Source: Candidatus Uabimicrobium amorphum
GTDB taxonomy: Bacteria > Planctomycetota > Uabimicrobiia > Uabimicrobiales > Uabimicrobiaceae
Length of the DNA stretch: 64,000 nt
NCBI RefSeq assembly: GCF_009002475.1
Contig: NZ_AP019860.1
Coordinates: 2,418,001 to 2,482,000, forward strand
Direction: 5' to 3'
Below the pieces are notes generated by a model. The model did no database searches. It had not been told where the DNA came from and was given only the letters and a program-made list of their open reading frames with translations. Below, in pieces: positions 34,904-43,300 of the stretch. Every line of letters begins with the position of its first letter. Position 1 is the stretch's first letter. The translations under genes were made by a program, and so were the position numbers.

Positions 34904-37729
34904 ATGTTAGATAAAAAAAATAAACCTCAAATACTCCTCGTTGATGATGACCACGACATAGTAAATTATCTGACACTTGTTGGACAATTTATCAATATTG
35001 ATATTGCGGTTGCCTATAACTACAAAGAGGCAATGGAAAAGATATCACAGCAAGACTTTGCTGGTTATATTATCGATGTTAATCTACCTGATGGTAGTGG
35101 TATTCAACTTATTGAATTGATTCGCAAAAAGTTTACTGATGTACAAATTGCCTTGCTCTCCAACTTTAAAAACACAAATGATGCAAAAGAGTGGAAAGAG
35201 AAATTTGCCATAAACTACATCGTACGTAAGCCCGTGAATGACAAAGAACTGAAAGACTTGTTTAACAATCTTATTCGCGAAGCAAACGCTGTAGATAAGA
35301 ACGATCCCAATTATCTCCTCGAAGAACTAAAACGCGAATATGAGGCCTCTGTAGACGAGAAACTACAGGACATAGAATCTCTGTTAAAAAAAGCGATTAT
35401 TGATCCTAGTGTAGAAAATTTTACGGAATTAAAATCAGCGGTCCACAAAATAGCTGGAAGCGCCGGAACTTTTGGGTTTAATGAAGCCAGCAACATATGT
35501 TTGGAACTAGATCGTAAACTACAACCTAAAAAAAATCCGCAAGAGCTTTCAACTTTTTTTGCTGAAAATTTACTCACCAGCTTTTTGCCAAAGCTGCATA
35601 AGGCTTTTAGCTCTAGGCATAGCAATGGTTTCTATATTCCGGTGTCTCTAATAAACAAACAGATACAAATTTTATCTTCGGCGTATGCCGAAGATTTACT
35701 CCCCAAGGTTTCGCAAATCAAAGCGAACTGGGAAAAAGTAAAAAAAGGGCAGCAAAATCGCACAATGTTTTTCCTTGTTAATAACCTCGCAGGGTCTGCA
35801 GGATCTTTTGGTTTCACTATGGTTAGCCAATGCGCAAGTCAAATATGCGAAGAACTGGATGATCATCTAAGTGCCGAAAACATGGACAGAATAGATGATT
35901 TATTAGAAAAGCTTACCGAGAACACCAACAGCGAACTAAAAAAGTTTACAACAACACAAAAAGCCTCGATAAAGGCTCCCAAAGCGAATTTTTCTCTCGT
36001 ATTTTCCATGCTGACCAATCCAGAAGAAAACTATCAAATCGGTGCCATTGCTGATTGTAGTGTAAAAAGCTTTGCCAGTTGTAGCGATTTAATGGAAGAA
36101 CTCACAAAGGAAATACCTTTTGTGCTACTCGTGGACAAGTGCTACTTCAAAAATAACGATTTTCTAATCGAAATTCCTACCATAAAACAGCATGTCCCCA
36201 TCGTATTTGTGTTAGATGAGCACGACTTTACCTTTTATCTATTGGCAATACGCGCTGGTATTAGTGACTTTTTAACACGACCACTTTCTCACGAAAAGCT
36301 CATTGCCAAACTCAGCAAATTTTCTCATGAGAGAATTTATGAACCCTTTGCCGTTCTTATCATAGACGACGACATAGCACTGGCAGAAAACTATGCCCTT
36401 GTACTGCGCAAAGTTGGCATGGACACAAAAGTAGTCAATGATCCAGGAAACGTGCTACAAGCACTCAATACTTTCATGCCAGACGTAATCTTAACGGATG
36501 TCAATATGCCTTTTTGTTCGGGAATTGAATTGGCCAAAATCATTCGTCAATATGAATATTTTCGTGATATTCCCATTATTTTCCTGTCAACAGACAAAAA
36601 TTTTGACAAACAACTCGCGGCAATGGAACAAGGTGAGGCTTTCTTACAGAAACCCATTCAACCACAACAACTCATCGCAGCAGTACAAAAATGGGGACAA
36701 CAATTCTTGCGCAAGCAAGCAATAAAACAAACCTTGCGTAAGTATGATGAGCAAGTCGACGAGACATTACTTGTTCATGAATTACGTCAAGAGCGCATCA
36801 AACGCAAAAGACTAGAAGAAGCTGTGGAAAATTTACAACGCGAAATGGATGCACTCTACGACATGCACGGTGAAGATAATCTAAAAACAGGGGCCATATT
36901 ACAAGGGAACACCGGAGAAAAGTACACCATTGTAAAAACCATTGCCTCTGGTGGTATGGGCATTACCTATTTGGCCATGAGGGAAAAGTCTTCCGAACAA
37001 GTTGTCATTAAAACTCTGGCCATGAAATATCAGAAAAATCCCAAGGATTCTTTGCGCTTTTACAATGAATCGCAATGTCTTGTGAAAGTAAACCACCCCA
37101 ATCTTGTTTGTGGTTATGATTACTATCATGGTCAATCGCTGTGTTTCATTGTCATGGAGTATATTAAAGGAAAAACAGTTGCACAGCTCATTGAAGAACT
37201 TTTAATCATAGATGTCGCATTGGCCACACAAATTATTTATGATGTCGCCCAAGCTCTGGCATATTTAGAGGAACAACACATTATACACCGTGATGTAAAG
37301 CCACAAAATATTATACTAGGGCAGAAAACAACCAAACTTGTTGACTTTGGTATTGCAAAAACAGAGACAAACTATCAAATGGCAATGACGACAACGGATA
37401 TTGTTATCGGAACGCCCTTCTATTTATCTCCTGAACAGCTATGCAGCAAGGAAATAGACTCGCGCAGCGATATTTTTAGTTTGGGGGCCACATATTTTCA
37501 TATGGTAACTGGTCAACTGCCCTTCGACGGTAGAACCACATTGGAAGTGATGCACAAACGCCTAGTCTATTCACCAAATCCACAAGAATTAAACCCAGAT
37601 CTACCCGACAATGTCACTGCAATTATCAAAAAAATGATGAAGATAAACGCAAGCCAGCGTTACAGTTCGGCGCGAGATCTGATTACAGATCTCGAAGATG
37701 TACTAAAAATATCAAAAGAAAAATCTTAG
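34904..37729 (+). CDS. Hybrid REC-Hpt-Hpt-REC-REC Ser/Thr protein kinase
   Basis: 941 residues, cytoplasmic. Order: receiver 1 (8-125, DDDHD, phospho-Asp58, K109); Hpt 1 (about 140-235, VHKIAGSAGTFGF, His181); Hpt-like 2 (255-345, VNNLAGSAGSFGF, Asn293 where His is expected); receiver-like 3 (365-470, degenerate); receiver 4 (483-600, IIDDD, Asp532 in LTDVNMP, K583-type LQKP); coiled coil (605-655); and kinase (673-935) with ASGGMGITYL, K703, HRDVKPQN (795-802), DFG (814-816) and SPEQL. It has phosphorelay receivers and a transfer domain but no histidine kinase, so an external kinase must feed it. The 1-base gap to the carboxypeptidase and 13-base gap to the next receiver imply one transcript. 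Confidence 0.92.
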   Translation: MLDKKNKPQILLVDDDHDIVNYLTLVGQFINIDIAVAYNYKEAMEKISQQDFAGYIIDVNLPDGSGIQLIELIRKKFTDVQIALLSNFKNTNDAKEWKEKFAINYIVRKPVNDKELKDLFNNLIREANAVDKNDPNYLLEELKREYEASVDEKLQDIESLLKKAIIDPSVENFTELKSAVHKIAGSAGTFGFNEASNICLELDRKLQPKKNPQELSTFFAENLLTSFLPKLHKAFSSRHSNGFYIPVSLINKQIQILSSAYAEDLLPKVSQIKANWEKVKKGQQNRTMFFLVNNLAGSAGSFGFTMVSQCASQICEELDDHLSAENMDRIDDLLEKLTENTNSELKKFTTTQKASIKAPKANFSLVFSMLTNPEENYQIGAIADCSVKSFASCSDLMEELTKEIPFVLLVDKCYFKNNDFLIEIPTIKQHVPIVFVLDEHDFTFYLLAIRAGISDFLTRPLSHEKLIAKLSKFSHERIYEPFAVLIIDDDIALAENYALVLRKVGMDTKVVNDPGNVLQALNTFMPDVILTDVNMPFCSGIELAKIIRQYEYFRDIPIIFLSTDKNFDKQLAAMEQGEAFLQKPIQPQQLIAAVQKWGQQFLRKQAIKQTLRKYDEQVDETLLVHELRQERIKRKRLEEAVENLQREMDALYDMHGEDNLKTGAILQGNTGEKYTIVKTIASGGMGITYLAMREKSSEQVVIKTLAMKYQKNPKDSLRFYNESQCLVKVNHPNLVCGYDYYHGQSLCFIVMEYIKGKTVAQLIEELLIIDVALATQIIYDVAQALAYLEEQHIIHRDVKPQNIILGQKTTKLVDFGIAKTETNYQMAMTTTDIVIGTPFYLSPEQLCSKEIDSRSDIFSLGATYFHMVTGQLPFDGRTTLEVMHKRLVYSPNPQELNPDLPDNVTAIIKKMMKINASQRYSSARDLITDLEDVLKISKEKS

Positions 37730-37742
37730 AAGTGAGATATTT

Positions 37743-38117
37743 ATGTCGTTGCACAAAATTATGGTTGTTGAAGACGAAGAAGATATTCAAAAAATATTGC
37801 AGTTAAGTTTACAACAAATTGCCGGCTTTAATGTAAAAACGTGCAGTTCAGGCGATGAACTCCTGCAAGAAATAGATGAATTTCAACCAGATTTAGTTTT
37901 ACTAGATGTGATGATGGAGGGTATGGACGGCCCAAGTACTCTAAAGAAACTACGCGAAATAGGTAATACCACTCCATGTATTTTTCTCACCGCCAAGTCG
38001 CTACCACATGAAATAGAAGAATTCACTCAAATGGGAGCGATTGGAGTGCTCAGTAAACCCTTCAATCTTGCCGAGCTTCCCGAGGATATAAAAAAAATAT
38101 GGGCAAGTAAAATTTGA
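37743..38117 (+). CDS. Single-domain response regulator (CheY-like receiver)
   Basis: 124 residues forming one receiver domain: VVEDEED (acid pocket), LLDVMMEGMDGP with phospho-acceptor Asp, FLTAKS and a conserved Lys in LSKPFNLAEL. No output domain. It is 13 bases downstream of the hybrid kinase and probably exchanges phosphate with its Hpt domain. AGAAGTGAGATATTT precedes the ATG. A strong palindromic terminator follows. Confidence 0.93.
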   Translation: MSLHKIMVVEDEEDIQKILQLSLQQIAGFNVKTCSSGDELLQEIDEFQPDLVLLDVMMEGMDGPSTLKKLREIGNTTPCIFLTAKSLPHEIEEFTQMGAIGVLSKPFNLAELPEDIKKIWASKI

Positions 38118-38125
38118 CAGGATGA

Positions 38126-38165
38126 ACAGGATTTACAGGAGAAAAAATTCTCCTGTAAATCCTGT
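38126..38165. terminator. Perfect 18-bp-arm bidirectional terminator
   Basis: ACAGGATTTACAGGAGAA and its exact reverse complement flank an AAAA loop between the convergent receiver and DUF2252 genes. The arms contain the ACAGGATTTACAGGA motif known as a widespread intergenic repeat. Symmetry lets it serve both strands; no long T-run follows. Confidence 0.7.
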
Positions 38166-38172
38166 CTAAACG

Positions 38173-39501
38173 CTACTTAATTTCACCATTATTGACAAGT
38201 TCAACAAATAATTTGTAATCTTCTCCTATTTGTAGTGCATAATCTTTTGCTAGCTCACACAATGTTGTCTTTGTTTTGGACCACTTTTTGATGGCCGCCA
38301 CAGCATTATGTTCAAAGGAATAATCACAAAAATTTGCAAAGTCTTTGTCACCGCGACTGTGAGCATATGCCAGTATTTTGGCACTCGACAAAACCACATC
38401 GCGCAGTTCATCGAGATCGTCTATATTCCCTGAATCAAAGCCCCCTTCCCACGGCGACATCCTGGAAATAGTATAACTGACATTTTCTACTTTTGCGTGG
38501 TTTGCATAAGAATCTTGGTTTCTGTTGAGAAGAGCTTGTTGCGCAACAAATACCCTATGACCATGGTGGGAAAACAATGCATGGTAATTGTCAATCTCGT
38601 CAGCGAGTGCTGACTTGAGCATTGCCGGAAGACGCTGTTCTTTCACCTCAAACATGAAGTCATCATTGTTACTAGTGGTTGGTCCATCCGCAAGTACGTA
38701 ATATTTGTAAACGCCCAAACTACCAAGACCAGACTTCAAACGCACCGCCATATCTTTTGCCTTAAAATGATGCTTGTTTTTCGCATGGTGTTTGAGGTAT
38801 TGATGCCAAATTTCCGTCAAGATTTGTTGTTCATCTACCGTTAAGCGACGTAGCTTTTCGTTTTCGAAGTCAAAGGCCCCATAAGACGTCCATTTATCGA
38901 GCAAACTACTGCTATTTTTCTTCTTTTTTAATTTGCCTATTTTCTTAAGTATCTCGCCGCTAGTATTTTTGTCTGTCCATACTGTGGAAACTTCGCGCTG
39001 GTCTTTCGCGACCTTTTCTAAATGTTTTTGGTACTCTACGGCAAAATCGTATACCAGATCATCGACCTCGTTCTCTTCAAGTGCTGGAATTTCACTACAA
39101 ATGAGATGAACACTTGCCATATAACGAATTAAGTCCCAGTAGAAAGGAGCGATGTAACCTTCATCAAAGTCGTTCACATCCCAGTGAATTTCACCATCAA
39201 CGTCAAAAAATCCAATATTTTGTATATGGCTGTCCCCCTGAATCCAAGTATTGATGCCAGAGGTAAGCCTCCATTCATGGGGAATAGCTACATTGTGTAG
39301 TTCAATATCTTTGTAATACAAATGTGCGGTAGCACGAAAAAAAGCAAAAGGTGAGATGGCCATTTTCGAAAACTTATAGGCACGCGTTGTTGGATTTGTG
39401 ACAAACTCATTATTCTCAAGGACTTGCTCTTTGACAAATTCTCTTCGTTCTTCAGCATGCAGGATGCCAACGATAATAAGCACAAAAAGTATTTTTTTCA
39501 T
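38173..39501 (-). CDS. Exported DUF2252 protein
   Basis: ATG 39501 starts a signal peptide (MKKILFVLIIVGILHA) and gives 442 residues; ATG 39513 adds four. DUF2252 signatures are visible: SPFAFFRATAHLYYKDI, the WIQGDSHIQNIGFF stretch (family GDaHl.NFG), VNDFDEGYIAPFYWDLIR (family NDFDE...P..WDl.R) and RLKSGLGSLG. The family is thought to have a protein-kinase-like fold. An N-terminal export signal is notable because kinase-like enzymes need ATP. Function unknown. Convergent with the receiver gene. Confidence 0.82.
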   Translation of the reverse strand: MKKILFVLIIVGILHAEERREFVKEQVLENNEFVTNPTTRAYKFSKMAISPFAFFRATAHLYYKDIELHNVAIPHEWRLTSGINTWIQGDSHIQNIGFFDVDGEIHWDVNDFDEGYIAPFYWDLIRYMASVHLICSEIPALEENEVDDLVYDFAVEYQKHLEKVAKDQREVSTVWTDKNTSGEILKKIGKLKKKKNSSSLLDKWTSYGAFDFENEKLRRLTVDEQQILTEIWHQYLKHHAKNKHHFKAKDMAVRLKSGLGSLGVYKYYVLADGPTTSNNDDFMFEVKEQRLPAMLKSALADEIDNYHALFSHHGHRVFVAQQALLNRNQDSYANHAKVENVSYTISRMSPWEGGFDSGNIDDLDELRDVVLSSAKILAYAHSRGDKDFANFCDYSFEHNAVAAIKKWSKTKTTLCELAKDYALQIGEDYKLFVELVNNGEIK

Positions 39502-39683
39502 AAAACATACCATCCAGATTTGAAGAATATAAAAAATAAAACTCTGTTCCTAATAAGAATTATAGTTGGAATTTTTTCAAATGCAAAGTTTTACACCCAA
39601 AAAATATAGTTACTTGAAAAATTTCAATTTTACCATAGAATAGAAATTTTAAAATACTTACTATCTAAGGAGAATCCATCATA

Positions 39684-40337
39684 GTGGAAACAAAAATTAA
39701 AATTTTTGTTGTTGATGATCACCCCATAGTGATAAAAGGACTCAAGTGGCTGCTGGAATGCGAAGATGATTTTATGGTATGTGGATCGGCAAACGACCCA
39801 CATCAAGCAAAAATTAGTATTGAACAAACTAGGCCTGATATCATCATCACCGATATTTCTCTTCAAAATCTCTCGGGACTTGAACTAACCAAAGAGTTGC
39901 ATGTCAAGTACCCAACACTCCCTATATTGATTTTTTCTATGCATGAAGAAATGACATATGTGGAAAGAGCACTGCTTGCAGGAGCAAGAGGATACATCAA
40001 TAAAAGCAACATAGATGGTTGTATTGTCAAAGCGATTCGCAAGATTCTAGACGGAAAGATATTTCTGAGTGAGGAGATGAACTCTTTGTTACTACAAAAG
40101 CGTTTTACCAACAACCACCAAAACACACACAATCCTATCGAAGTACTTAGTGATCGCGAACTCGAAGTTTTCCGTCTCCTTGGACAAGGTTTTACCACGA
40201 AAAAAATAGCGGAAAGTCTTTTTTTAAGCGAAAGTACGATCGGAACATACAAAGCGAATATAAAAAGAAAACTTCATATCAAAAATCAGGTTGAATTGAT
40301 ACATCGCGCGACGAGTGAAAAAAATTACAAACAATAG
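39684..40337 (+). CDS. NarL/FixJ-family response regulator
   Basis: 217 residues from a GTG start with AAGGAG 11 bases upstream. The receiver domain (1-120) has VDDHP, phospho-Asp in ITDISLQNLSG, and the conserved Lys in YINKSN. The C-terminal LuxR-type HTH (about 150-210) reads LSDRELEVFRLLGQGFTTKK and SESTIGTYKANIKRKL. Its 3' end overlaps the 3' end of the large kinase gene by 59 bases, antisense. That protein ends in a NarX-type histidine kinase, the class that normally drives NarL regulators, so the two are probably a cognate pair. Confidence 0.94.
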   Translation: METKIKIFVVDDHPIVIKGLKWLLECEDDFMVCGSANDPHQAKISIEQTRPDIIITDISLQNLSGLELTKELHVKYPTLPILIFSMHEEMTYVERALLAGARGYINKSNIDGCIVKAIRKILDGKIFLSEEMNSLLLQKRFTNNHQNTHNPIEVLSDRELEVFRLLGQGFTTKKIAESLFLSESTIGTYKANIKRKLHIKNQVELIHRATSEKNYKQ

Positions 40338-43300
40338 ATGTTTTTTCTCCTTTTTTAATCAGCAAATTTCCCCCAATAATTTGCGCGCGGTTATTCATCG
40401 TAAATAATCCTAACCCCTTAGACGTTTCGTCTGTAAATGATAAGCCATCGTTACAAATCTGTAAAGCACCTTCACTATTTTCGGTAGTGACACTTATCCA
40501 AATATTTGTTGCCTGCGCATGTTTTTTTGCGTTGTGAATCGCTTCTTGGGCAATCATGTATAAATGCTTTACAACAACAGGATCATCAATAACAGCGTTG
40601 CTGTCGTAATGCAAATGGCATTTCACCAGTAAGAACTTTTCGCTGCTTGCCACTAGACTTTCCAGCACTTCCTCAAGATTTTTGTTTTTGACATTCAGTG
40701 ACACTAAACCTCGTGCCATATGACTAATGCGTTGTGTCATTTCTTTGGCCATGTCCATCAACTCTAACATATTGATTGTAAAAGGAGACTCCGCCTTTTC
40801 TAGCTGATGATGTAGTGCGTGCAAACTGAGCTGAATTGCTGTCGCGTATTGCCCTAAACCATCATGGATATCTTGTCCTAAACGCTGTTTTTCATCATCG
40901 CTAATTTGCAAAATTCTCTGTTGTAATTTCTGTCTTTCCGACATTTGTTCCGATAAACGCCTATATAGAATCGCATTTTCTATCGCAATGGCTGCCTGTA
41001 CCGTGAGAAATTCAATCACAGCATTATGATGAAAAACATTGCGGACTAAGTTATTTTCCAAATATAAAATCGCTACCTGCTTTTTTTGATTTACAAGAGG
41101 TAAGCACATGATTGACTTTACATTATTTTCGAGAATATAGTCGTCATGGCTCAATTTCTCTTCTTTAGAAGCGTCCCCCACGACAAACTTCTGTCGTGTT
41201 TGCTGTACGTAGTTTAACACCGAGTATGCAAATTTAGTTTGCGGTGATGTTTTTCGTCCATACTCCCCCATAATCTGCAAAGCGTTGTTTTCCTCACGCA
41301 ATAAAATACCTTTTGTTGCTCCTGTACTTTCTACCGCGATGTTGAGCCACTTTTCCACGAGTATATCTAAATCTAATTCTGAAGAAAGTACCACCCCCGT
41401 TTTGAGTATGGTTTGCAAATCTATTTTTTCCCTGGCAATGGTTGCTGTTAGAGAAGATAGCGTATCGGCGAATTTTTCTCGCGCGAAGTAAAACAGCTGT
41501 GAATATTGACTTTCGAGAGCACGAACTTTTGCATTCCCCCCCCACTTACGATAGCATTCATAAGCACTGCGTAGGTATGCTTCTGCAATTTTTTCTTTGC
41601 CCATATCTAAATAAAATTCCCCAGCTTTTTCATTCGCGATTCCCTGATGGTGTACAAAACCATTTTCTTTGGCATAATAAATTGCCTTGTCATAGAATTG
41701 CATTGCGCGAAATGTTTTCTGTAAAATGCGCGCTTCTTCGGCACAAATCAACATGTAAATGTGCTGAAAATTTTGCGCACAGTTCTTTGCCCAAGACTTG
41801 CAAATCTTTTTATTCTTATGTACCAAGCGACGATACTGTCTTTGTTGTTTTTTTGATTGCGTTTTATACATAGCACAAATGACTAATGTGTAATAAAAAA
41901 CAAAATACCAACTCATTTGTGTACCAGAAGCGACAAGCAAACTGTAAGGTAGTATCGTGAGTACTTTTTGCGTGTACTCATACGCAATATTATAATGGTG
42001 AAAGATGTATAGCAGTTCCACTTTGTGTATATAGACGATTGTACACGAGGCCTCTTCTAAGTCGGGAAAATGTTTTTCATCAAACTCATGACTCTGCCAA
42101 TTTTTATGTATACTCGATCCATCCATGATATTCTTAAATTCATATAGCACCAGCATTAACTTGTGGCACATGTCTAATCGTTCGTTCTTTGAAGAAATCA
42201 TGAATATTTGTTTGAAAACCGCCGATGTTTTCTCCAGACTTTTTCCTGAGTAAAGATAGTGAATGGCAAGTTGGGTATTCCCATAACTAAACATTGTGTG
42301 ATCTTTGGCATATTGAGCTTCTTCCACTTGTTTTTTTATGTAAGCAATGCCACTGTCTAGGTGATTATTCCAGTGGTTAATAGAAGCAATATAAAAAAAC
42401 TTGACCCGACAACTCACCGAAGGGTCCCCGTATTTTTGACATAAAATCAAAGCTTTGTGGGCGAGCTTTTGTGCGGTTCCATACTTTTTAAAAAAAATAG
42501 AGAGTTGGGCTTTAAAAATATACACCTGTGCCGTAAATGCATTTTCGCCGTATTGTCTGACAACTTGTATTTGTTGTAATAGCATAAACAAAAACAACTT
42601 GGGATTTTCACACATAAAAACAACGACCATAAGATCTTTCAACACAATCATTTTATCGTGAATTTCTTGTGGCATATCTGTGCTTCTATGCCAATAGTAA
42701 TATACATTTTTGAATACTTGAGTGATTATTTTAAACAACGAAATATCATATGGAATAGGGTGCTCTGCTAAATGTAAGGCTCGCAAACCAAACTTTGCCG
42801 CAGTCTTGTACTCTCCAAAATTTGAGTACAAGATCAATCTTAACTTACACACCGCAAATTGTTGCTCTACATCTAAATGCATATTTTCTAACTGAGAGAA
42901 ATACTTTTCCGCAACTGAAATATTTCCGCGCAAAAATTCACATTCCCCCAATAATATGTAAATGGCAAATAACCACTTCTTGTCGTTATGTGCACTTTCC
43001 ACCACTAAATTATGAGCAATCGTTAAAAACTTAATCGCTAGCGGATATGCATTGGATTTCGTAGCCATTTCTCCGGCTTTAATATTGCAGTCAATACAAA
43101 TTGTTTCATTGTGTTGTTTTTTTACGGTAGTGATGGCCATATTTAAATGTTGCACAATATCAAAAGGCATTTTAAGGCTCTTGTGCAAACACATTCCAAT
43201 AGCGTAATGACAAGATTCTCGCTTTGTCGTATCCATATTTTCATACAGTGTTTCTCGGATAGAGTCGTGGGTAAAACGATACGTATCCCTTTCATTTTCG

